A stretch of 33,372 nucleotides of DNA from Bacteroidota bacterium. Its GTDB lineage: Bacteria; Bacteroidota; Bacteroidia; Chitinophagales; Saprospiraceae. Under the pieces are notes generated by a model. That model searched no databases. It saw nothing but the letters and a program-made list of their open reading frames with translations, and had not been told where the DNA came from. Shown piece by piece: positions 15,885 through 23,331 of this stretch; position 1 is the first letter of the stretch; each line of letters opens with the position of its first letter. The DNA is taken from NCBI GenBank assembly GCA_029557915.1, contig JAKQHS010000035.1, positions 1 to 33,372 of the forward strand, read 5' to 3'. The position numbers and the translations under genes were made by a program.

Positions 15885-15913
15885 AATTCCCATGCCGAAC
15901 AATTCAACCACTA

Positions 15914-17752
15914 CTACCACCCCACCCCGTAATCATCCCCGTGATTGCTGGCGCCTCCCCACATGGTGCCGTGCAGACGGTCAAAATAAATCGCGGTGAT
16001 CGGGCCGGAGGTGCGGGCACTGAATTCCAGGGTGTACCCTTTTTTGATCAGGGCCTGTCGTATGTCATCGGGCGTGGAGGCATGCAGCAGGATTTTGCCC
16101 GGAATTTTCTCATGGTCCCCGAAAGCGCTTTTCATCTGGTAGCTGTTGATATTGGCCGCTTCGACCGCCTGCTGAACATTCATGCCGAATTCCGTCATAT
16201 TAAGGAAAAACTGCAGCAGGTTCTGGTCCTGGGAATCCCCTCCCTGCACGCCAAAAGCCAGGAGTGGCTTTCCATCCTTAAGTGCAAGGGTTGGCGTGAG
16301 GGTCACCCGCGGCCTCTGTCCCGGCGCGACAACGTTAAATGGATTTTCGCTGGCATCCAAAACAAAGGATTGCATCCGCTGGCTGAGGCCGATCCCGGTA
16401 TTGCCGGCAATGCAGGCGGGCATCCAGCCCCCGCTTGGGACTACGCTCACCACCCAGCCCTGGGCGTCGGCAGCCGTGACGGAGGTCGTCCCGGCATAAA
16501 AGTTCTTCATATACTCCTCGAGATCGGAAGGCCGGTGTGAACTTGGTTTTTTCATTCTTTCTATAAGGTCCAGGTATGGATTGGTTTTGCCTTCAAAAGG
16601 ATAAGGATCCCCGGGCAGGGCCATGGCGTCGTTTTTGGCAGTATCGATCAGCTTGAGCCTTTGGGCGGCATAAGCTTTGGATAAAAGGCCCTGGATCGGC
16701 TCGACCGGGGGCACATAAGGATCCCCATAATAAAAATCGCGGTCGGCATAGGCATAATTCATGACCTGGTAGAGGGTATGAATGTATTGCAGGGAATTAT
16801 AACGCATTTTTTTGAGGTCCAGGTTTTCGAGCATATTGAGCGCCTGGAGTAAAACCGGGCCCTGCTGCCATTCCCTCAGCTTGTACACTTCAATCCCCTT
16901 GTAATTGGTGGACAGCGGTTTCTCGATCAGGACCTTCCATTTGGCCAGGTCTTCCTTCGTGATCAGCCCCCCCTGTTCCCGGGTGCCGCGCACAAATTCA
17001 TCCGCGATATCCCCGGTATAAAAACGGTCATAAGCAGCCATGATGGCTTCTTTGCGACTCTTGCCGGACGCCAGCGCGGCCGCTTCGGTATCCACCATTT
17101 TTTTAAGAGTGACGTACAGGTCGGGTTGGGAAAACAATTCACCGGGCTGGGGCAACTGGTCCCCCTTGAAAAAAACTTTCTTTGAATAAGGCCAGGATTT
17201 GAGGTCATCGGCATACCGTTTCATCTGGCGGTGTACATCCTCGTCCATCGGGTATCCATCGGCCATTTGCATGGCCGGAGCCAATACTTCCCGGAGACTT
17301 TTTGTGCCAAATTCTGCCAGCATCACCAGGATCCCGCCGGGGGTTCCGGGCGTCACGGCGGCCAGCGGGCCGGTGGCCGGGGGATATTTGAATCCTTTAC
17401 TTTTATAAAATTGAGCAGTGGCCCCCGTGGGTGCTATACCGAGGGCATTGATGCCGACCACTTCTCCTGTTTTCGGGTTATAGATCAAAGCTTGCGTTTC
17501 TCCTCCCCAGCTCAATACATCAAACATGGTGCAGGTGGCGGCAATCATGGCGCAGGCCGCGTCTACCGCATTTCCTCCCTGTTGAAACAAAGTAGCCCCT
17601 GCCGTCGCCGCAAGCGGTTTTCCGGTAATGGCCAGCCAATGCCTGGCATGAAGCACTGGTTTCTGGGTCCTGAGGGATTGCACATTGGCCTGGGCCGGCA
17701 AGTTTGTACTGATGACCAGGCAAAGGAAAAAAGGAAGAATGGTCGTTTTCAT
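15914..17752 (-). CDS. Gamma-glutamyltransferase-family protein (divergent)
   Basis: Ntn-hydrolase of the gamma-glutamyltransferase superfamily, 612 residues, exported: a signal peptide (about 1-21, ending PAQA) follows the ATG at 17752. I reject an upstream TTG because its extra 35 residues are not signal-like. Large-subunit motifs include GGNAVDAA, AVTPGTPGG and LREVLAPAMQMADG. The autoprocessing site is GTTSVTAADAQG: the nucleophile Thr (about 422) and second Thr remain, but the usual His after them is Ser and the surrounding region differs from classical TTHxSVVD. Downstream, NTGIGLSQRMQSFVLD and RPRVTLTPTLAL resemble the YwrD-like branch. It may use a substrate other than glutathione. 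The promoter is probably the TAAATTTA-type sequence just before the start. Confidence 0.9.
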   Translation of the reverse strand: MKTTILPFFLCLVISTNLPAQANVQSLRTQKPVLHARHWLAITGKPLAATAGATLFQQGGNAVDAACAMIAATCTMFDVLSWGGETQALIYNPKTGEVVGINALGIAPTGATAQFYKSKGFKYPPATGPLAAVTPGTPGGILVMLAEFGTKSLREVLAPAMQMADGYPMDEDVHRQMKRYADDLKSWPYSKKVFFKGDQLPQPGELFSQPDLYVTLKKMVDTEAAALASGKSRKEAIMAAYDRFYTGDIADEFVRGTREQGGLITKEDLAKWKVLIEKPLSTNYKGIEVYKLREWQQGPVLLQALNMLENLDLKKMRYNSLQYIHTLYQVMNYAYADRDFYYGDPYVPPVEPIQGLLSKAYAAQRLKLIDTAKNDAMALPGDPYPFEGKTNPYLDLIERMKKPSSHRPSDLEEYMKNFYAGTTSVTAADAQGWVVSVVPSGGWMPACIAGNTGIGLSQRMQSFVLDASENPFNVVAPGQRPRVTLTPTLALKDGKPLLAFGVQGGDSQDQNLLQFFLNMTEFGMNVQQAVEAANINSYQMKSAFGDHEKIPGKILLHASTPDDIRQALIKKGYTLEFSARTSGPITAIYFDRLHGTMWGGASNHGDDYGVGW

Positions 17753-17834
17753 ATTTAAATTTAGGGATAACCGCTGAACCGGTGAAAGAAATCCACTGGC
17801 TTTGCATGCCTGTCGCGCCATTCTGCAAATGCAG

Positions 17835-17842
17835 TATCTTTG
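17835..17842 (+). promoter_or_regulatory. Bacteroidota -7 promoter element for the zinc-ribbon gene
   Basis: TATCTTTG is a perfect TAnnTTTG match ending only five bases before the ATG at 17848. The transcript would be nearly leaderless. No good -33 box is seen at normal spacing. Confidence 0.5.
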
Positions 17843-17847
17843 AAAAC

Positions 17848-18207
17848 ATGAACACAAAATGCATTGAATGCGGGGATAAAATCATGGGCCGTTCGGATAA
17901 AAAGTTCTGTACAGACCAATGCCGGAGCGCATACAATAACCGCCTGAACAGTGACAGCAACAACATCATGCGCAACATCAACAATACCTTGCGCAAAAAC
18001 CGCAGGATCCTCCTGGAAGCCAATCCCGAGGGGAAGGGCAAAATTTCCAGGGAACAGCTGGTCAAACGGGGATTTAAGTTTGATTACTTCACCAACCTTT
18101 ACCAGACCAAAAACGGACATACCTATTATTTCTGTTATGACCAGGGTTACCTTCCCCTGGATCGCGACTGGTATGCCCTGGTCAAACGCCAGGAATACAT
18201 TCATTGA
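17848..18207 (+). CDS. Small zinc-ribbon protein of unknown function
   Basis: Cytoplasmic protein of 119 residues. Four cysteines near the N-terminus, arranged C-x2-C-x12-C-x3-C (Cys5, 8, 21, 25), form a probable zinc ribbon of the DUF2116-like type. The following Asn/Arg-rich segment and the tail YYFCYDQGYLPLDRDWYALVKRQ are conserved-looking, and I recall similar uncharacterised proteins in Bacteroidota. I choose the ATG at 17848 because the Cys motif starts directly after it and a -7 element lies in the sequence an upstream start would use. The copper monooxygenase gene starts 23 bases after its stop, so the two may be cotranscribed. No function can be assigned. Confidence 0.8.
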   Translation: MNTKCIECGDKIMGRSDKKFCTDQCRSAYNNRLNSDSNNIMRNINNTLRKNRRILLEANPEGKGKISREQLVKRGFKFDYFTNLYQTKNGHTYYFCYDQGYLPLDRDWYALVKRQEYIH

Positions 18208-18230
18208 ATCTGATCGTTATTAAAAGAAAT

Positions 18231-19805
18231 ATGCGCAGCCGGACTTCCTTCCTTTCCATTTTATTATTACTCGTGTCCCTGGCTATACATGCCCAGACCC
18301 CGAACTGGTCGGAGACGGTGGCAAAGATCGTATATACCCACTGCACGCCCTGTCACCGGAGTGGCGGTTCGGGGCCCTTTTCCCTCATGTCCTATGGCCA
18401 GGCTTTCAACAACCGGTTTAGCATGCGTTCGGCCGTGAGCCAGAAAATCATGCCCCCCTGGCCTCCGGATGATTCGTACAGCGCCCTGGCCCACAGCAGG
18501 GCCCTGAAGGAAGCAGACCTCGAAGCCATCGTTCGCTGGGTGGATGGCGGAGCTCCTTCAGGTAATTTATCCACGGCTCCGCAAGCCCCCCAATATGACA
18601 ACCTGGGATACATTAAAAATCCACAGTTGGTGATCTCCACCCCCGAATATACCCTGGCGGGGAATACCGATGAATACCGCTGTTACCCCGAAAGCAGCAA
18701 TATAAACCAGGAGATGTGGCTGACTGCCCTGGAATGCATCCCGGGCAATCCGGGGATCGTGCACCATATTTTGGTTTTCAGGGATGGCGGGAACCGGAGT
18801 TTTCAGCTGGACCAGCAGCAGGCAGGCCCCGGCTATCTCTGTTTTGGCGGCGCGGGGACCTCCGGGGCGGAACTGATCGGGGCCTGGGTGCCCGGGGCCC
18901 AACCCTTCGTCCTGCCCAAAGGATTTGGCATCCGGCTGCCTGCCAACAGCAATATCATCATTCAGGTTCATTATCCCGGCGGGTCCAAGGGGAAGTCCGA
19001 CAAGACCATTGTCAAATTCCAGCTGACCGATCAGCCCCAAAGGGATGCTTACCTGGTTCCTGCCCTCAATCATTCCACTTCAATGACCAACGGGCCCCTG
19101 TATATCCCTGCCAACACCAAAAAAACCTTTAACCAGCAATTTGCCTTGCCGTTCAACGCTTCGGTCATTGGCGTGGCTCCGCATATGCACCTGATCGGCA
19201 CGTCCATCCGGACCTGGGCGGTTGGGCCTGATCAGAAAGAAATCCCGATGATCCATATTCCGCGCTGGGATTTTCACTGGCAGGGCATTTACCAATTTCA
19301 GAAAGTCATGAAGGTGCCTGCAGGTTCGATGATTTATTCCGAAGCGACCTATGACAATACGCCGGCCAACCATCACAATCCCAATTTCCCGCCAAAAGAT
19401 GTGTCGGTGGGGGAAGCAACCACGGATGAAATGATGATCACTTATTTTCTGTTTACCCTTTACCAAAACGGGGACGAAAAAATCATCATAGATTCCGCGA
19501 AAGCCCTGGTCTCTTCGGCCCCGGATGCGGAGATCGAAACCAGGCCCGTCACGGTCTTTCCCAATCCTGCCGGCAGGTTAAGCCCTTCGCGATTGGTATT
19601 TAAAACAGATCCAAACGATCGCATTGAACTCAGCATCCTGGACCTGACCGGCAAGGAAATCTTCCGGAAAAAATACCTGTACTCCGCTGCCGGCACCCAG
19701 ACCATCGGCCTGGGAGCAGACCGGTTGGATACCGGCACTTATATCATCCGGGTCCGGGGACAGAAATGGCAGGCCACAAAAAAGTGGATCCTGACGCCTG
19801 AATAG
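18231..19805 (+). CDS. Cytochrome c / PHM-type copper monooxygenase fusion with T9SS sorting domain
   Basis: Secreted 524-residue fusion. A signal peptide (about 1-22) is followed by a cytochrome c-like module with CTPCH (38-42) and probable Met74 (KIMPPWPPD). Then comes a type II ascorbate-dependent copper monooxygenase-like core. Compared with peptidylglycine alpha-hydroxylating monooxygenase, all six copper ligands are visible: HH (178-179, VHHILVF) and His247 (VQVHY) for one copper, and HMH (His318, His320) and Met401 or 402 (TDEMMITYF) for the other. The C-terminal ~85 residues form a Por/T9SS type A sorting domain (VFPNPAG...DLTGKEI...GTYIIRV). The ATG at 18231 is preferred to an upstream TTG. 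The heme module may supply electrons in place of ascorbate; this is inference. Substrate unknown. Confidence 0.87.
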   Translation: MRSRTSFLSILLLLVSLAIHAQTPNWSETVAKIVYTHCTPCHRSGGSGPFSLMSYGQAFNNRFSMRSAVSQKIMPPWPPDDSYSALAHSRALKEADLEAIVRWVDGGAPSGNLSTAPQAPQYDNLGYIKNPQLVISTPEYTLAGNTDEYRCYPESSNINQEMWLTALECIPGNPGIVHHILVFRDGGNRSFQLDQQQAGPGYLCFGGAGTSGAELIGAWVPGAQPFVLPKGFGIRLPANSNIIIQVHYPGGSKGKSDKTIVKFQLTDQPQRDAYLVPALNHSTSMTNGPLYIPANTKKTFNQQFALPFNASVIGVAPHMHLIGTSIRTWAVGPDQKEIPMIHIPRWDFHWQGIYQFQKVMKVPAGSMIYSEATYDNTPANHHNPNFPPKDVSVGEATTDEMMITYFLFTLYQNGDEKIIIDSAKALVSSAPDAEIETRPVTVFPNPAGRLSPSRLVFKTDPNDRIELSILDLTGKEIFRKKYLYSAAGTQTIGLGADRLDTGTYIIRVRGQKWQATKKWILTPE

Positions 19806-19809
19806 TTTA

Positions 19810-19828
19810 CCGGAGGTCTTCGCTCCGG
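19810..19828 (+). terminator. Hairpin after the copper monooxygenase gene
   Basis: CCGGAG (19810-19815) and CTCCGG (19823-19828) form a perfect 6-bp stem with a 7-base loop, four bases after the stop codon. No U-tract follows, so this is a weak terminator call; it could equally be an mRNA 3'-end stabiliser. Confidence 0.4.
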
Positions 19829-19838
19829 GGCCGGCACT

Positions 19839-20633
19839 ATGGGCCTTGCCAAATTTGCAGTCCTCGTATTTGCCATAAAAGAATATTTTACAGCCGGAAA
19901 AAATGACCTCATCTTGGATAGCGTGGAGACCGGCATAAAAAAGAAATTTTATGACAAGGCTTACTGGTACTTTATGCTGGCCGCCCTGGTCACCATTATC
20001 GGTTTTTTCCCTTCTTATTTCAGCCGGCTGACCGTCACCGATCCCGCACACCACCTGCATGGCATCACCGCTACCTGCTGGATGCTGTTGCTTGTCGTCC
20101 AGCCCTGGCTGTACAAAACAGGAAAATTATCCTTGCACCGAAACCTTGGTAAATCTTCCTATGTCCTGGTACCCCTGATCCTGCTCAGCGGATTGAATAT
20201 GGTGCATATCATGCTCAATAACCAGGTCAACTATCCCCCTGACCTGCCTTATCGGCTGGCATTCATTGATTTTATCACCCTGGCCCAGTTTCTTTTATTT
20301 TATGGCCTGGCCATCAACCACCGAAAAAAATTACAATTGCACGCCCGTTACATGGCCTGTACCGTATTGGGGCCTCTGATCCCCGCCCTTACCCGGGCTC
20401 TTTTCCTGATCCCCTGGATTGATCATTTCGATAAAGCGCTGAACACCAGTTATATCCTCATTGAATCGGTATTGGTGATTCTTTTGCTGGACGACAGGCG
20501 TACCGGCAGGATACGATTGCCCTATGTCCTCGCGTTGATCCTGTTTTTCGTGCAACATCTGGTCATGAATTTTGTAGGGCAATGGACCTGGTGGCGGTCC
20601 CTGATGGACGCTTACGCCGGATTGAGGTTCTGA
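19839..20633 (+). CDS. Seven-TM membrane protein with conserved-looking histidines
   Basis: Integral membrane protein of up to 264 residues with about seven predicted helices: WYFMLAALVTIIGFF, GITATCWMLLLVVQPW, YVLVPLILLSGLNMV, IDFITLAQFLLFYGLA, CTVLGPLIPALTRALF, YILIESVLVILLL and YVLALILFFVQHLV. His residues lie at helix edges (HHLHG before TM2, SLHRNLG before TM3, LHARYM before TM5). The HR-x-LG and H-x-R-x-M patterns recall DUF2306/cytochrome b561-like proteins, so heme binding is possible but unproven. The start is uncertain: the first ~25 residues look poor, and TTG at 19914 would give about 239 residues beginning directly before TM1. It lies 33 bases after the copper monooxygenase gene. 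Confidence 0.75.
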   Translation: MGLAKFAVLVFAIKEYFTAGKNDLILDSVETGIKKKFYDKAYWYFMLAALVTIIGFFPSYFSRLTVTDPAHHLHGITATCWMLLLVVQPWLYKTGKLSLHRNLGKSSYVLVPLILLSGLNMVHIMLNNQVNYPPDLPYRLAFIDFITLAQFLLFYGLAINHRKKLQLHARYMACTVLGPLIPALTRALFLIPWIDHFDKALNTSYILIESVLVILLLDDRRTGRIRLPYVLALILFFVQHLVMNFVGQWTWWRSLMDAYAGLRF

Positions 20634-20715
20634 ATAGTATTGGAAAACAACAGAATACCGGCCGGGAATTGTACCGGGTTATTATCTGCGTTCATGGTTT
20701 GTTTAATTTAGTCGG

Positions 20716-21981
20716 GTGAAAGCAGATCTGGAAGAACTGGTAAGCAATAAGGTAATAGACCCGGAAACGGCCCGCCGGATCCGGGAATATTACGACCTGA
20801 AATCAAAAGCATCGAAAGCATCCCGGCTGCTCCTGATCTTGTCCATCACCGGCATTGTGTTGGTTGGGCTCGGACTGATCCTCCTCATCGCTTACAATTG
20901 GGAATCCCTTCCAAAAGCATTCAAGCTGGCCTTCGCCTTTTTACCCCTTGCAGCCACCCAGACCTTTGGTTTATGGGTCCTGGTAAAAAAAGGGGGTTTG
21001 GTCCTGTGGCATGAATCCGCAGCCCTTGCCATTCTTTTTGCCGTCGGGATCGCCATGTCCCTGGTCACCCAGATCTATCATATCGAGGGAGCCCTGTCCG
21101 GCTTTCTTCAATGGTGGATCATCCTTTCGGCGCCCCTCGTCCCGGTTTTTATATCGGATGTGGTTTCTTTGGCTGTCTGGATCGGGACCGGCTGGTACCT
21201 GACTTCCATCTCCTGGACAAGGTCCGATTATGATCTTTTTGCTCCCGCGGTGATCCTGTTGGCGCTCGGCTGGTATTCCTGGCGCTTGAGGCATGAAGGG
21301 TTAAAAAAATGGATGACCTTTCATCACTGGGTCATTCCCATAGTACTGACCATCTATATTTTTTCACTGGCACCCCATACCTGCAACCGGTTTTTACTGA
21401 TCGCCCTGTTGACTTTGTTTATGGGATTCGGTGGGGTCGCTTTCACGGTTTTTAAAGGACAGGGTCTGCTGACCAACGGCTTCCGGACCGGCCAATTCCT
21501 GGGTACCTGGATTACCGGCATCATTCTTGGATTTGAATTTTACTGGACTTCACCCCTTCAGGATTCCCTGTCCAGGTGTATTGCTGATAACCCTGTTTTT
21601 TTACCACTGGTTAATCTGGCAGTCCTGGGTTACCTTGCCTATGCCTTGTTTCGAAGGTTCAAGGAATCCGAGCCGGATGATCTGGGATGGATGGGACTGG
21701 CCCTGATCGCGGTAGTCATTGCCGGTTCAGGGTACCCTGGCTTTGGGCATATCGCCGCCAATATTATTTTATTGGCCGGGTCCGCGAGGATCATCTATGG
21801 CGGTCTTTCCAGGGAAAATCTTTGGTTACTCAACCTGGGCCTGCTTACCCTGGCCAGTTGGGTAATCTCGCGGTTTTTTGAAACCAATATATCCTTTGTC
21901 TGGAAAGGCTTATTGTTTATCACCCTGGGGATCCTTTGTTTCGGCCTGAATTGGTTCATCCTTAAAAAACAAAGAACATGA
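20716..21981 (+). CDS. DUF2157 domain-containing membrane protein
   Basis: Polytopic membrane protein of 421 residues with a GTG start. The cytoplasmic N-terminus (LEELVSNKVIDPETARRIREYY) and the first helix pair (LLLILSITGIVLVGLGLILLIAYNW, then WESLPKAFKLAFAFLPL) are characteristic of DUF2157. About a dozen hydrophobic helices follow. The family is known to be encoded next to, or fused with, GDYXXLXY-domain proteins, and here such a gene overlaps its stop by four bases (ATGA). Function unknown; a membrane-stress or transport role has not been shown. Confidence 0.88.
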   Translation: MKADLEELVSNKVIDPETARRIREYYDLKSKASKASRLLLILSITGIVLVGLGLILLIAYNWESLPKAFKLAFAFLPLAATQTFGLWVLVKKGGLVLWHESAALAILFAVGIAMSLVTQIYHIEGALSGFLQWWIILSAPLVPVFISDVVSLAVWIGTGWYLTSISWTRSDYDLFAPAVILLALGWYSWRLRHEGLKKWMTFHHWVIPIVLTIYIFSLAPHTCNRFLLIALLTLFMGFGGVAFTVFKGQGLLTNGFRTGQFLGTWITGIILGFEFYWTSPLQDSLSRCIADNPVFLPLVNLAVLGYLAYALFRRFKESEPDDLGWMGLALIAVVIAGSGYPGFGHIAANIILLAGSARIIYGGLSRENLWLLNLGLLTLASWVISRFFETNISFVWKGLLFITLGILCFGLNWFILKKQRT

Positions 21982-22538
21982 ATACCCCCCTAATTAAGAT
22001 CACCGGCTTTATACTCCTCTGTCTTTTTCAATGGATCCTGCCGGTCAGCTGGATCCTTCAGGAAGAAAAAACCAGGACCGAAGGGATTTTTGTCAAGATT
22101 CCCTGCCGTCCATTCGACCCGGCCGATCCCTTTCGCGGAACCTTTCTGAATATACAGCCCCTGCCTGCGGAGTTTGACTACGAAGACAGCAGCCGCTTTG
22201 AAAATCAGCAGGAAGTATGGGTCAACTATATTCCCGATTCCGGAGAAATTTACCGGTTCCATTCCGTTCAGCCCTTGTCGGAGGCCCCGGCACAACCGGT
22301 TCACTTCAAAGTCACCATCCGGAATACCTATGTGCAGGGGCCCGGCGCCCAGTACACAGCCTTCCTGGATTATCCTTTTTCTAAATATTTTATCAGCGAA
22401 AAAGAAGCGCCGCGACTTGCTGAAAAATACAACCAGGCGCTGTCCGACACCACCCAAACCGTCTATGCCGGCCTTTTTGTCCTCGATGGAAACGCTTCCC
22501 TGGATGGGATCTGGATTGGTGCAGAAAAGCTGGAGTGA
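21978..22538 (+). CDS. GDYXXLXY-domain membrane-anchored protein
   Basis: Protein of 186 residues with one N-terminal membrane segment (KITGFILLCLFQWILPVSWI) and an extracytoplasmic beta-rich domain. The family motif normally reads about D-P-R-D-x-x-R-G-D-Y-x-x-L-x-Y; here it is DPADPFRGTFLNI, so the name-giving GDY is GTF. The rest, including YVQGPGAQYTAFLDYPFSKYFISEKEAP, fits the family, in which the F-D-x-E..RYF-ISE-type phrase is common. It overlaps the DUF2157 gene by four bases. I believe both act together in the membrane, but no activity is known. Confidence 0.82.
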   Translation: MNTPLIKITGFILLCLFQWILPVSWILQEEKTRTEGIFVKIPCRPFDPADPFRGTFLNIQPLPAEFDYEDSSRFENQQEVWVNYIPDSGEIYRFHSVQPLSEAPAQPVHFKVTIRNTYVQGPGAQYTAFLDYPFSKYFISEKEAPRLAEKYNQALSDTTQTVYAGLFVLDGNASLDGIWIGAEKLE

Positions 22539-22587
22539 TCACAATTCCAATCTCTTGGCCGCAGATTTATTTAGTTGCCTCACCTTT

Positions 22588-22603
22588 CAATTCAACAATT
22601 CAA
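22588..22603 (+). repeat. CAATTCAA octamer pair in a convergent spacer
   Basis: CAATTCAA occurs twice in tandem. The same CAATTCAAC word is at 15900-15908, next to another simple array. The 79-base spacer 22539-22617 otherwise holds nothing recognisable. Confidence 0.5.
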
Positions 22604-22617
22604 CGACGCCTCCCCTT

Positions 22618-23163
22618 TCACCAACCCCCGATTTCCGCTCTCTCCCTGTAAAATTCAATACCCTCGTTGATGATGCGGAATGCCGTTTCCCTGCCAAGGA
22701 AGCTGGTTGCTGTTACTTTTTTATTTTCAAGTACCGAATAAGTATTGAAAAACTGGATGATTTCTTTTTCCAGGTTCGGCGGCATGTCGGCAATGTCGCA
22801 GATATAATTCACGCTGGGGTCACGGGCAGCTACGGCCAGGATCTTATCATCCGATTCCCCCTGGTCAATCATTTGCATGACCCCTATAATATTGACTTCT
22901 ACCAGGCAATGCGGGGTGATGTCAATTTGGGACAATACCAACACATCGAGCGGGTCGCCGTCGGCATGCATGGTCCTGGGAATAAAGCCGTAATTGGCCG
23001 GATACATGACAGAAGAATACAGGACCCGGTCCAGTTTCAGCAGACCGCTTTTTTTATCGATCTCGTATTTGGCGCGGCTTTTTCTGGAAATTTCAATAAA
23101 AGCCCAGCAGACTTCAGGCGCCCGGTCGCCGGGATCCACTTCGTGCCAGGGATGGAGAATCAT
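22618..23163 (-). CDS. ppa: Inorganic pyrophosphatase (family I)
   Basis: Cytoplasmic family I inorganic pyrophosphatase of 181 residues that hydrolyses the pyrophosphate released by biosynthesis. The metal-binding signature DGDPLDVLV is at residues 68-76. Other active-site elements are present: the N-terminal HPWHEVDPGD, KYEIDKKSG (32-40), the YPANYGFIP loop (54-62) and the SDDKILAV segment. Family I enzymes are about 175-185 residues long. The start ATG follows directly after a TTAATTCC repeat array, which forms the whole 5' leader. Confidence 0.95.
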   Translation of the reverse strand: MILHPWHEVDPGDRAPEVCWAFIEISRKSRAKYEIDKKSGLLKLDRVLYSSVMYPANYGFIPRTMHADGDPLDVLVLSQIDITPHCLVEVNIIGVMQMIDQGESDDKILAVAARDPSVNYICDIADMPPNLEKEIIQFFNTYSVLENKKVTATSFLGRETAFRIINEGIEFYRERAEIGGW

Positions 23164-23195
23164 AATTTAATTAAGGAATTAAGGAATTAAGAATG
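23164..23195 (-). repeat. TTAATTCC array forming the ppa leader
   Basis: On the minus strand the sequence just before the ppa ATG reads TTAATTCC twice, flanked by TTC and a final TTAATTAAATT. It belongs to the same kind of array seen at 13289-13330 and 15850-15879, but here it is at a 5' end. Confidence 0.75.
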
Positions 23196-23254
23196 AAAGT
23201 TAGACCGGACACTTGAGGTTACCTTCTGGCCCAGAGATGTTTCCATGGGCTAAA

Positions 23255-23287
23255 GGTAGAAAATTAGATTGAGCGGGAGACCCCGCT
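23255..23287 (-). terminator. Putative terminator after the TIGR01777 SDR gene
   Basis: On the minus strand AGCGGG-gtct-CCCGCT (23287-23272) is a perfect 6-bp hairpin, followed within a few bases by an AT-rich TAATTTTC. It lies 44 bases downstream of the SDR stop. GGGCTT and AAGCCC (23290s and 23310s) form a second possible stem closer to the gene. Confidence 0.55.
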
Positions 23288-23331
23288 GTGGGCTTTTAGG
23301 GATCCTACGAAGCCCTTCCCTTTTGTCCTGC

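Noticed and set aside
15805-15999. 64-codon open frame over the GGTGGGT/TTAATT arrays
   Set aside because: It is encoded by simple repeats and the antisense end of the GGT-family gene.
17753-17857. 35-residue N-terminal extension of the GGT-family gene from a TTG
   Set aside because: The internal Met begins a clean signal peptide; the extension is Cys/Arg-rich and overlaps the zinc-ribbon gene's promoter.
22174-23190. 338-codon plus-strand open frame across the GDYXXLXY and ppa genes
   Set aside because: It crosses a convergent gene boundary and overlaps two well-supported genes; its translation is low-complexity.
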